A DNA stretch of 64,000 nucleotides from Isoperla grammatica (Eukaryota > Arthropoda > Insecta > Plecoptera > Perlodidae). Shown here piece after piece: positions 1 to 10,406 of the stretch (position 1 is its first letter; every line of letters begins with the position of its first letter). Position numbers and translations under genes: made by a program. The notes beneath the pieces are model-generated. The model was given only the letters and a program-made list of their open reading frames with translations, had not been told where the DNA came from and did no database searches. Location: positions 1,281,293-1,345,292 of the forward strand of contig OX246740.1 of the NCBI GenBank assembly GCA_945910005.1, read 5' to 3'.

Positions 1-3000
1 CCAAATGAGTAAGTACTTTCCGAAGAAAAAAGGTTGTGGAAAAGTTAAATGAAATTAAGGGACCGTTTAGTAGGGCACAAGTGTTTAGGCACGAAAGAAC
101 TGAAGACGAATTAGGAGGAAATATTAGTAGACACAGGCCAAGATGAATCTGTTTGACCCAGGATAAGCGTTTAAAATGGATGTGTACAGTACACAAAAAG
201 AAAAACAGCAAGAACACACAGAAATTAAAGTTTGTTCTGAAACCAATCAAAATTGATACATGAAGTCATAAGCGTTTACACAGTCACATGTTGAACGCGT
301 TGGCAGATACGAGTAGCGATGACGGCAGGTTATGTGTATGCGCTGACTCCGTTCATACTATACATGAAGGAAATGATGCACTGAGAATCAATGGCTTGTG
401 CGTCTGCAGTACATCAAATACGTCACAATTCACCCCAGCGAGTCGACCTTGGACCTTGGGGGAGGTTGCCTTGCCCTGTCTTGATTGAATCCCTCTCTGT
501 TCGTATCCAATCAGTCTCCTCCCAGCCCAGCTAGCTGACCATCATAGTAACGACACATCACACGTCAACAATCAATAGCGCAACGAATACCTGCTAAGCA
601 AGGCGTTATCAGGCCCAGGAGAAATTGTTGCAGATGAATGCTGACTGCATTGGCAAAGGAGGCACTTTTTACACAAACACATAATTGAATCTTTAAACTA
701 TACTGTATACAATATACATGTACTGTGTCTGTCTACATAACCAACTCGCGAGCCGCAATTACAAATACCGATCACTGATTGGCTACGAATCACTCATCCA
801 CGAGGAACGCGTCGGTTAAGGTTGTTTCGGGAGAGTAAAATTCCTAGATCTTTCCTTCTGAGTTATACATGTGAGTCCCAGATAAACAATTAATTACGCA
901 TGTGATATAATAATACGTATCTAACTGAATACTTCCCCATTCAAAGCATAGCATGTCTTGTGATCTAGGCAATGATTCTCTGTCCCAAAGAAAGGGAGGA
1001 CACCACCGAAGAACCAAGGATCCACTGCTCGACGTTTGGGTGCGCCACTATTGTCGTTTACCGCAGTATCGTGCGGAGTGGTGCAAGTGTACCACAAGCA
1101 GTCTCGTGATGAGGGTGGGCGTGGCACTGACAGTTACAACTCGTAATAGCTTCAATCTTGGCTTTCTATTTGACAACATGTAACGTGGCATCTCGCCTTT
1201 GTAGGTGTTCCAATTGTTTTGTAGGTTAATTAAAGCACAATATTATTATGTTGGTTCCCACATTTATAAAATTTAGAGTATTATTGAACTCTGCAGGTCG
1301 AGCTATGACCAAACACATGTATAGGTAATAAAATACTACTACTTGCATTAACTTCCTTCCCTTCCAAGGTACACAATCTATACAAACAAACTGTACAAAC
1401 TTACATTTCGCTTTTTTATAACATATCATAAATAAATGTTGTAATATGAGTTTAAACACCTTAATCGAGCTTAAAATGTATTTTTCATAATTCGTAACAG
1501 TAATTACTGTTCTTTAGGTTCAACTCAGTATCTGTATAGTAGTATAGTATACGTTGTTATGGGAAAAAAGTCTAGCTGGGTGGGCAGTCTAAAGTTTGCC
1601 AGTAAATCGAAAGAACATTGTACTTCTAGAGGGCGCCTACTTCTGTAAACGTCTCCGTACCAGTTCTAAGCGGGCTGTGAGGCAAGATGAGACCCCGGGG
1701 TCAAGGGTTAACACGGAGCTCGTCAAGAACAATTGACACGGCATAATTAGCTCGGTATTTGAGGCGGGACGCTTGACGCATGGGGATCCATCGGGTCTCT
1801 GAGGCCAATGAATCAATCAAACCCAAGTCCGTCATAACGCGGTGCAAGCGCTCCGTTCACACTTGACCATAGTGGGTTTAAAACTCCCACGTGACGTCAC
1901 AACGGCCATGATTGTGACACAGGCGGCCGCATGCCTTGGCGGGTATTATTTGCATGATTTAGAATTTCAAAAAATAAATAGATTTTTGTTGCGGAAACAT
2001 GCTGAATTTGTTAGAACTAACGATTTAATTGTACGGAATTATTCAACAATTCGTTCTGCAAAGTATAGTAAGGATTACAAAATACAAGTGTATTTCTTTT
2101 TGCCGCGCATTTCAAAGTTATCATTCTCATCGTTATTATGAAGTTACAAAATATGAAGATCCAACAACAAAATGTTAAATCACGCCAACAACAAAATCCT
2201 AAATGTGCTAAACTAATTTGTTTAGCATTCGGTAAGTTTTCGAATATAGATTGAAGTAAAACAAATTAAAAAAAATAAACTTCATACTTGACCATGTGCT
2301 TTGCGATTTAACTCAACACCACGGTTTACTAACATTCAACAGAGTTCGATGTTTCAGAGCTCAGCGCGAACAAAACTATGAAGGAAACATACTATTTGTA
2401 AAACGCTAGCAACAGAGATGCGGTCATCGCTTGCGAGATGCGCTGAATTAACGAAGATGATATTACTTTTACAACATTCCTTGACAATGAATAAGTTTCC
2501 AGCTGAGTAAGACGAATTGTGAGTTGCAGCGCGTCATCGTTTCAAGTAGACGGAAATGCAAATGAGCCCAGCCCCCGCACACAACACACTAGCGTCATTC
2601 CGTTGAATACAAACAATGGTGTTGATTAGCACTGAAAAGAGGCGGCCCCACACATAGCTTTGTCAGTCTGGTCAATATTGTTGACATTTCTGCGGCTAAA
2701 GACACAGTTTGCAAACAATCCAGTAATTTATCGATTATTAAATGATATTCGTTTTGGGTTATTTGATATAGCTTTGTCATGGTACGCAAATAAATATAGA
2801 TTTCAATTCACATCGATCTAATTGAACTCTACCCTACATATTACATTACTGCTTCGAATACTTCCTCGTTAACCCTATATGTTTTACCAAAATAACGACG
2901 TTTATAACAACATAATAATATAATTTCGCTGGGAATTCGCGAGAATGGTTTTACGGTCTCGCATTGCATAATACACATGACGCCCCACGACAGTCCAGGG

Positions 3001-3566
3001 CTGTAGTCGGGCCTGGGCGGGCCTGGGCGCCGCCCAGGCTACTGTTTTTCAGCCTGGGCTTAGCCCAGCCACACTTTTGTCTTTGCGACCTAGGCGTGAT
3101 CAGGCTTATTAATGAAAATCGGTAGATTTAGGGTGTCTCGTCCTGGAATTTGAAGTTCGAAAGTATGTAGTTATTTTGGCAGAAGGGTTGCTGAGTCCGA
3201 GGAAAGACAGACATATTCCGCTCGGGCGATTTGCAACCTAGGCGCTGGGATAAGTCGCCCGACTGCAGTCGGAACCATATACCAACCCTTATTGTTAACT
3301 GCGTGCCAAAGATTACAGATATAATACAGTAATCTTTGCCCACGCCCAGCTTAAAATCCCTATAGACATTTTTGCTTCACAATAATTGTGATGTTTCGAG
3401 AAACGACATGCGTGGTGGTCCCTAAAACTTTGTTCTTGTTGGAACAACTCAGTTGTTGACTGTTTGTGGTCGAGGACACAGGTCAAAATCAGTATCATTT
3501 GTGAGTTTGTCGTGAGTAAAAGTGGCGAGAACTATAAGTGTGTGCCAGCTTACTGTCTAGTTTTAA
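1..3566. other. Non-coding region with minor repeats, no gene recognised
   Basis: I see no open frame with recognisable protein similarity here. Small items are present. A relic of a foldback repeat lies at 757-830. A 19-bp sequence at 1891-1909 recurs at 13563-13581. A 24-bp unit is duplicated in tandem at 2161-2208 (both copies begin ccaacaacaaaat). A GC-rich stretch around 3000-3075 has nested gcctgggc/gcccaggc inverted motifs that could form hairpins. Composition is AT-rich with frequent stops on both strands. Distant exons of a gene cannot be excluded. Confidence 0.5.
757..830 (-). repeat. Relic of the foldback repeat found at 8702-8889
   Basis: This stretch reads like the reverse complement of the left arm of the foldback element at 8702-8889. 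Both share aaataccgatc, ctgattggc, a cacgagga-like block and a terminal aaggttgt...cggg segment in the same order. By eye identity is around 70%. Only one arm is visible here, so it is a degraded or solo copy. Confidence 0.5.
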
Positions 3567-3617
3567 ATGAAATTAATTATAAGTTCATTGTGTGTCGCAT
3601 TGTATTGTTTAAAAATT

Positions 3618-4212
3618 ATGTTTTCTAAACCCAAACGAAAGGGGGAAGAAACTGATAACAATACAATACCGGTAACGTCATATTTTGTGCGGCCTAAGAA
3701 AGTGTGTGTGTCTGGTGGTGAACTATGTAATAATGTAAATACCAGCCCTCTAAAGGCAAATTCATCAAAGGCAAATTCAAGTGTTGTTTCATTGGAAGAA
3801 AAAACAAGTCCTGTTTACCCTGACGTTTGGACCGGCAAACAATGAGCTGAACGAAGGGAAAAACACAAGTGGCTGGATGCGAAGGGCGGATTCTTGGGAT
3901 GAGTCAGCTGTTCCAAGGTAAAATTAAAATCTGTCAAATCCAGCAATGAATGAGTCCCATACACCGTTACATATAATGGCACCGACGATGCTCAAAAGCT
4001 TAAATCTCTCCGATCTAAAATCTCAGCACATCAGAAGTCAACAACGCACATTGAAGCAGAACGCGTATTGTCTGATGACAAGAAAGAGCACCTGGATAAT
4101 TAAATTTTTGTTATTTAATTTAAGACGGAACTGTGGGCATTATTCTAGCTACCAGCTAATATTTCAAGGAAAGACCATTCACTCAATGAAATGATTTAAT
4201 TGAATTAATTTA
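3618..4212 (+). pseudogene. Decayed TTF/hAT-type zinc-finger transposase-like gene (N-terminal part)
   Basis: From the ATG at 3618 (MFSKPKRK...) the frame runs to TGA at 3843 and then continues in the same frame with protein-like sequence: AERREKHKWLDAKGGFLG (3846-3899), TGA at 3900, VSCSK, TGA at 3951, and LRSKISAHQKSTTH around 4008-4049. The layout resembles the N-terminal zinc finger of hAT-transposase-derived proteins (KIAA1586/ZMYM-like TTF finger): a basic start, a WL..K.G.LGC..C segment, then KI..H.....H. The second finger Cys is TGT at 3909 and the His codons are at 4029 and 4047. The first Cys position is the TGA at 3900. TAA follows at 4101. Sequence typical of the next part of such proteins (KERPFT at 4166-4183) is in another frame, so there is also a frameshift. 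The family call is from memory of motif layout, not a search. An ATG at 3567 also opens this frame, but its extra 17 residues look unrelated. The C-terminal catalytic part is absent. Confidence 0.55.
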
Positions 4213-5681
4213 TTATGCTAAGCATAATAGATAGGTGATTTTGACATAAACAAAATGAAATAGTAACCTACTTGAATACTCCACAAAATATAAATGCATT
4301 AGAAATGTTTGGTTATAATTTTGTCCTTTAAACAAAGTAGTTCCATTGTGACTGTATGTGGGCATTGCTGCTGCCACCCCCCCCCCCCCCCCCACTCATC
4401 CGCAAACAAGGCGCCCAGGCTGATATTAATTTACGACTACACCCCTGTATATATATATATAAATATATAACGTGTCTTCCCTCCTCAGTGGGAAGATGGC
4501 TACTGCAGAGTGCCCCTAATAGGTGGGGACTCTCTTTAGCCCACGACACTATTGCTCGCTGCAATGCAATGTGTTGAATGAATATCTAACGCTGAGCGGA
4601 GTCGGAATTCCCAAAATACAAATGTATTTATTTTCCAGACACTTCGGGCAAATAAAACCTCCAAATATCTTCGCCTCGTTTGGCGCAATTACACGGCTGC
4701 CCTTAGTACAGACCGACAGTGACAGTGAATGAAGCAGCTGCCATGCAACGAATGTCCCAGCCCAGTTTCCTGGCTACACATGCACACATACTCTACCCGC
4801 CTCGTTGTACCCTTCAACATGTGGTATTGTACAGCGTCCACATCCGGCACCGACGATCGCTGTTCAGATTACGAACAAATTAACACTTTACACGTTCATT
4901 TCACGAGCGGTTGTCGTGGGCGTGCGACAGACTCAGGAGGTCAGCAGCCACTCTCCTACGACTGACAGTAAAACTTCACTAACATGATCAATCACAATCT
5001 TATATTGCCACTTAATTTTATTATCCCGTATACGTAAGGTGTGCATACCAGTCTCACACTTCTCTCTGTCCCTGTACAAATATGAAAATAGTATATTATT
5101 GAGGAATACATTGACGATGGTTTGGAATTCGAATCCCAGATAAATTAGAATGCATGTTTTTTTTAAATTGCCATAATTTGTGTCTCGTTCGAATAGCATG
5201 ATTGCAATAGCAGAGACGTAAGGCAACAAGAATCATCATTATCACAATAAATTGTCTGTACAATATGAGTGTCGCAGATGAAAGTTATAACTCCATTGCG
5301 AAGCTTCTGCTTGGGAATGTGTGAAAGCCACCCTTCTAGTCAAACCTTCTGAAACGAGAGGCAACAAGACTAACGAGATACGACATTCTACCAAATAATG
5401 CCGATTCCATAACTTTGTAATGAAACAACACAATCCGACTGAACTGAACGAGAAAGTAACAAATGGGTTCGGAACACGAGGCTGACCCGAGTATACTTCC
5501 TGCCGTGACCCCTACGGACCCGCCCCCAGCGTCGAGTGTCGGAACCACAACGTCTGAACAAGTTATTCAATTGAGATAGAACACGACACAGGTAATAATT
5601 GAGATGATAGGGAAGGAGCTGCGAGGTATCGGAAACAAATGCACAGAGAAGTTGCAACGGTGGGGAAGGAAAGTTTCACTG
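4213..5681. other. Non-coding region, no gene recognised
   Basis: AT-rich sequence with a C17 tract at 4377-4393 and a short TA-rich run near 4447-4470. The open frames here are short and overlap on both strands, as expected for non-coding DNA. I see no conserved motif or RNA gene. Confidence 0.45.
4377..4393 (+). repeat. Poly-C tract (C17)
   Basis: Uninterrupted run of 17 C, preceded by ctgcca. Low complexity; capable of i-motif (C strand) or G-quadruplex (G strand) structure. Confidence 0.9.
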
Positions 5682-5855
5682 TAAAAAACGCGACAAATTA
5701 ATCTATGTTTATATGTATATTTTGAGAAGGCTACACAATATTATAACGTGACAAATTACGAAATTATGGAACCACAATTCCCTAATTCAACAATGTTACA
5801 ATATTTTGTAGCGTTCTCAAAATATAACTAAAGCACGTTAATTTGTCGGGGTTTA
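5682..5855. mobile_element. Foldback MITE-like element
   Basis: Two arms are inverted copies. The left arm (about 5690-5745) contains cgacaaattaa, then atattttgagaa, ggctacacaatatt and ataac. The right arm (about 5795-5848), read on the minus strand, gives cgacaaattaa, atattttgagaa, cgctacaaaatatt and gtaac in the same order. The centre (about 5760-5786) is itself close to palindromic (aattatggaaccacaattcc). TA dinucleotides lie just outside both ends, which would suit a Tc1/mariner-type target duplication, but the outermost bases of the two arms differ and the exact ends are uncertain. No transposase is present, so it would be non-autonomous. Confidence 0.6.
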
Positions 5856-7180
5856 TAATCCTTTACGTTAGTATGTAAATACACAGAACAGTAACTGATG
5901 TACCACGTACGTACGGTAGTGGCATAACTATAGTGTATTTGGATCACGGCCAAGAGGAGAACTTGATTCGTTTGAAAAAAATGTGCAAAATAGGTCAACA
6001 AATGACGAGGCTAGAGAAAAAACAAACAAAGAACTCCGTTCAATTGACAACTACACTCGGTAGCAAAAATGTATTCGCTCGAGTCGGTTGAAACCGACAC
6101 GTCAACTTTCAGAACGCTGTCGATGTGATAGTTTAAATGTTGCATGATTTCTGACTTTTGAACAGTTTTGTTGCTTTTAACCACATGTAGACAGCAATGG
6201 AACGGGCATCATAGTCGATTACGATAGACAGGTACTCAATATTCATGTCACATTACCGGGAGGCATATAAAGTAGTTACCTAGATCAAGAGATTGATTTT
6301 AGTAATTTGAATTATTTTCGGCATTATAATGGCCGAATTTTTAACATTTCTTAACTCTTTATTTTCAATTATTTTGTATGGACAGTATTGTCTGATTTCT
6401 CTGCTGCTTTATGTTTTCAATGTATCGGTATGTTTCATTATTTTGGTTCTAACATCTATCTACAATAAAGTCCATACATTTCCCTACAACGCAGCTGTTT
6501 TGATTTGAAAGTGAAAAAGCTCCAATAGGAAAACATCAGGGGATGGAGTCTGGTTGCGGTTCCTAATGTGATATATCGATGCCAAGGGAAAAGGGAATGG
6601 AATGGGAAGTTAAAATGCCACAGAGAAACTTTCAATCTGAAAACACAATAACTGTTAAAAATAAACGAAAGTCATATGAATTCATTCGAAACACAGTTTT
6701 TTTGAGGCGTTATTTATTTACCTTCAGTTTTCGTCCTACCAGAAAGCCCTAAAGCGTTTATCTTGCCCACTGTGACATTTCCAACTTGCTCTCTTCTAAA
6801 AGCCATCTTCACGATAAATGACGCGTGATATTTAATCGCCCCAGAGACTTATCTAATTTGAGCGGCGTGCGTGCAGTCTACCCCCCCCCCCCCCCCCCCC
6901 CCCCCTCGGGAGAAAGGCCGCAAAGAAACGTGGAGCGAAGACCCAACTTTATAAATACTTGATAGAGTTCAGAGGAAAGCGTGTTTCCCACTAGATATGT
7001 ATTTTACATTGATAAGAATTCTGTTACTTTTCATTTCCCAATGGACCCGTTGCATCTGCTAGTAACATGATCGAAAACATGAGTCGTCATTACTGAGTTA
7101 ATAGTGAAGGATAATGATAATTATTAATTACATAATAGTTTGCAGGTGTTTATTGTCCTAAGTCTCACGGGGTGAGTGGC
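5856..7180. other. Non-coding region, no gene recognised
   Basis: AT-rich sequence with a C25 tract at 6881-6905. No open frame over 60 codons and no recognisable motif. Confidence 0.5.
6881..6905 (+). repeat. Poly-C tract (C25)
   Basis: Uninterrupted run of 25 C, followed by tcggg. One of the three longest C homopolymers in the window. Confidence 0.9.
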
Positions 7181-7254
7181 TGCATGTCGGTTTACACTGC
7201 ACAGCGGTCGTTCCAACTGATGCCTTCCTCTATTTGACATGCCCACATTGTGAC

Positions 7255-7400
7255 ACCGCGATAGAGGTATCTCAGCGGTAACCCATCGGCAATCCTGACT
7301 GAAGACTTTTCTTGAGGTTTCCCTCAGTCGTAGAAGCGTGACTGAGTCCTACTAACAGACCTCGGACATTCAAACTCACCCCAAAACCCTAACATACTAG
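7255..7400 (+). mobile_element. SINE-like 3' body, related to the copy at 8545-8700
   Basis: The stretch contains gtttccctcag, then gactgagtcc, then aacagacct-cggacattc, and ends in aaaaccctaaca. The copy ending at 8700 has the same succession (gttttctcag, gactgagtcc, aacagccctaggacattc, aaaataccctaatac). The upstream part lacks a clear tRNA B box, so this may be 5'-truncated or diverged. The shared order of motifs supports common ancestry. Confidence 0.5.
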
Positions 7401-8544
7401 TTGGTCACCTGCAGAGAAGCACATCAGGAGCCTACCTACGAAAAATTACTGCCGATCATTGAACGATGGTGATATCCGCAGTGGGTACCCGCGCCCGCGC
7501 TGCCATGCAACACTGTAATCATCATTACCAGGAGCGCCTCCGATGATGATGGCCTCGTGTGTGATAATAGGGATGTTACGCAGACCAGAACCATGTATGG
7601 CGGTGACGTCACCGCTTTACGTGTTACGTCAGGCGCGTCAGGCCAATTAACGCACAGGCACACGCGAACGGGAAACTGTAAAACCATCAACAGTTTGCGG
7701 ATCACATTATACCAAGCAGAGTTGAATGGTGGAAACAGTTCATCACTGACACCAACACTTCGTAGGCCCATCTTTGGGATGATCAATGGCTATTGGGTAG
7801 ACATTGTGTCAGACCTAGAGTCTAGCCAGAGTATTCAAAACAAATATAATGCAAACTTTGTTTTAAGTAGATTATTTCAAAAACATAGACAAGTGATCTT
7901 CTATACTGAATACAAAAAATGCGATATTGTATGAATTGTTTCGTCTTATAAAGCAGTATCAGTGTACTTAACATCTTCATTACTATTTTCATTAGCATTG
8001 TTCAGATTGACATTGTTACTGTGAGCGAAAATCCCCAAAATTATGCCCTGTAAAAGTATATGTTATTAGTTTTATTGCTGACGATATTAAAATACGCTTG
8101 GTATATACATACTTATACTGGCTTCGCTGAAGGCGCCCTAATCTTACCGAAGGCTTATTTCAAGCCTAGAACATACCAAAAGCGTGTTGTTTATAGTTTG
8201 TAAAACTTGGACTATATAATGCATTCTGCAACCCGCCGCTTCCCTCGGTATAGCTTCGACGGCCTACAACATAAGTTACAGGCCCTCACAAACGAAACCG
8301 AAGACTAGTTGATAAAGAAGATCCTTGTTTTCTCTCTGTCGGCGAGAGTTACATAATGAATGTTATGGGTCAGTGGGTCTCTTGTGTTGGTGTGGCCTGT
8401 GGAGTGTCGATAGTATGTACGATAGTCTAGACATATTGACGATAATATCAGAGCTGACTAATAAACAGCCATATCGAGGAATCAAGAGTTTTTACAACAA
8501 TATCAAGAGGCATGCGAGGCGCTCGTGGACAACAGAACCATCAG
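7401..8544. other. Non-coding region, no gene recognised
   Basis: Contains open frames of 116 codons (7436-7786, minus) and 125 codons (7557-7934, plus) that overlap on opposite strands and show no recognisable domain. A TGACGTCA palindrome is at 7604-7611. A dispersed repeat starts at 8151. Confidence 0.4.
8151..8203 (+). repeat. Dispersed repeat, copy 1 (other copy 26972-27024)
   Basis: aggcttatttcaag, ctagaac and gtgttgtttatagt-like blocks are shared in the same order and spacing with 26972-27024, about 80% identical by eye. The sequences diverge beyond this. Family unidentified. Confidence 0.55.
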
Positions 8545-8700
8545 CAACGCGTTGCCTGTAGGTAACACGCGAGACTCTCGTTCGGGAGGTCGCCGGTTCG
8601 ATACCGGTCACCGACGGTTTTCTCAGACACAAGGCGGATGCTGGGACTGAGTCCGAACAGCCCTAGGACATTCCATTCCAACCATCAAAATACCCTAATA
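8545..8700 (+). mobile_element. tRNA-derived SINE
   Basis: The tRNA-like head has an A-box-like taggtaacacgc at 8559-8570 and a good B box ggttcgatacc at 8595-8605, spaced as in a tRNA. The B box sits in a T-arm-like hairpin (ccggttcgataccgg). A non-tRNA body follows (gttttctcag...gactgagtcc...aggacattc) and ends in an A/C-rich tail (aaaataccctaatac). Such Pol III-transcribed, LINE-mobilised elements are common in animal genomes. The body matches the sequence at 7300-7400. No flanking target duplication was identified, so the ends are approximate. Confidence 0.65.
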
Positions 8701-8701
8701 C

Positions 8702-8889
8702 ATACGTGCCCCGTGACAACCTTACAGATGCTTTCGTCATAGACGAGGAACTCGGGGCCAATCAGCGATCGGTATTTGCTCGGCTCGGGGGGCTTTACCA
8801 ACCAACGAGGTTGGCCACGAATCACTCGTCTATGAAGACAGTATCTTATAGAGACCAAAGCATCTGTAAGGTTGTCTCGGGACGCGTAT
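8702..8889. mobile_element. Foldback element with inverted-repeat arms
   Basis: The left end (8702 onward: atacgtgccccgtgac, then aaccttacagatgcttt) matches the reverse complement of the right end (8889 leftward: atacgcgtcccgagac, then aaccttacagatgcttt). The arms continue through an atagacgag block and a ggccaa block, with about 21 bp extra in the right arm. No TSD is clear, and the element abuts the SINE tail at 8700. A single-arm relative is at 757-830. Non-autonomous DNA transposon (MITE) is the best guess. Confidence 0.6.
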
Positions 8890-9202
8890 ACCTTGAGAAG
8901 CCCACGACAGTAGAATGAAGAGACATTATGTATTATCAAAAATTGTTGCTTGTAAATGTCTTTCTTGGCTTCGATCGATTTCCGTGACCTTTTCTTGAAC
9001 ATTTGTCTGTTTGGGCGACGTCGAGTCGGGCGTCCATTGGTTGATTCACGCACGCACTATTGTCTAGCACGCGAGCAGATTGCACCGCCACAGATTGTAA
9101 GGCACGCATGCACGGCTTGGGTCGATACAAGCCCGTCATGCCATTCATGCACGGACCGGTGACCGGGGCGCGCAGGGAGGTATAGTTGCCCTAACGTTAA
9201 CT

Positions 9203-9466
9203 GCCGACCTCGGATTCTTGAATACCACCCCTTCATGCACGCGAAATGACGAACGAAAATCGACAGATTTCTGGCAACGCTTAGTAGAGTGCACAACCCT
9301 CAGTCATTAGTCACGCCCGCTGTATTTGGGGATTCCAGAATTCGAAAACCCGGTCGTAAAATTATCAATAGTGGACCATGCAGTTTCAAGTAGATGTTAG
9401 GAACTAGGGAAGTAAAGAATGATTAATGAAGTTGGTATTATTAGCCCAGGCTAGTTCGTCAGCATT
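9203..9466 (+). repeat. Dispersed repeat, copy 1 (other copy 21021-21297)
   Basis: Shared ordered blocks with 21021-21297 include ccgacctc, ataccac, cagatt-ctggc, cttagt-gagtgc, agtcacgcccgc, tttggggatt, agtggacc, caagtagatgtta, gaacta, attaa, gaagttggta or taagttggta, and gtcagcat. Both copies have the same orientation. Family unknown; no coding capacity. Confidence 0.65.
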
Positions 9467-10391
9467 GCACTAGATACGTTGGTACAACTTTAGGTATCGG
9501 TGATGCACAGAGTTAGTTGGCGCCGCTGTCGTCGCCGCCATTAGACTCACACACACACGATATTGTGCGAACGAGATCACGACTACTTCAGGCATTTATC
9601 GTGTTATTATGAGTGACCAAACAATCCTTTAAGTCAAACTTTACACCACTTGTATTAAATAAACATGACATCGATACACAATACCAATTAAAAATCATAT
9701 TAGATATTATGATTGCCAACAATAACATAATGGCGGCAACAACTTGCATGTAGCGGATGGACATAACGGCGTGGCGGTCTACACTATACTATACACAGGC
9801 TCTGTCTCTCCTACCAACAATCTCACCGTTTTACGGCGAGGTACTAAACAACTTGCCCATTCCTTGCGTCTCCATACAAAATTGGCAGTTTTTCCACCCC
9901 TACAATAACTATTAATCAACGGGATTTCGGCAAATGAATGTGTGTAATTAATTATTCCAATAGGACACCCCCCCACACACAATGTGTAGTTCCAAAGATG
10001 GCTGAGCAGCGTTGCCACATTAATAACTTATGATCGTGTTGTACAGGTGAGGTTGTGGCAATAGCAATCTTGGCAGCCGCGAAATATGAGACTTGTGCCG
10101 TCTTCTGGGGGTTGTTCCCTTTGGGAGCCATTGCGTGTAATCCACAAGACAAATGGCAGAATAGGAAATAGTGCTCATATTTTGATCCCGTTACTAAATT
10201 ATTGACAACGTTTTGAGTACAGAACTACTCACTTTCATATTTTCGGTCACAAAAATAAGCTAACATTCCACACCTCATCATGGCGTGATTTCAGTGACTG
10301 AACCAATATTATGAACAGCAGAATATTCACTAATACTTGTGGCCTGTGGACCAGTCTTATCCACCAGTTAACAAACGTCAGGGGAAGCGGA

Positions 10392-10406
10392 GGGGGGGGG
10401 GGGGGG
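10392..10406 (+). repeat. Poly-G tract (G15)
   Basis: Run of 15 G followed by aagggg, preceded by gcgga. Potential G-quadruplex on the plus strand. Confidence 0.85.

Noticed and set aside
7436..7934. Overlapping 116- and 125-codon frames on opposite strands
   Set aside because: No domain or motif recognised, and mutual overlap suggests chance frames.
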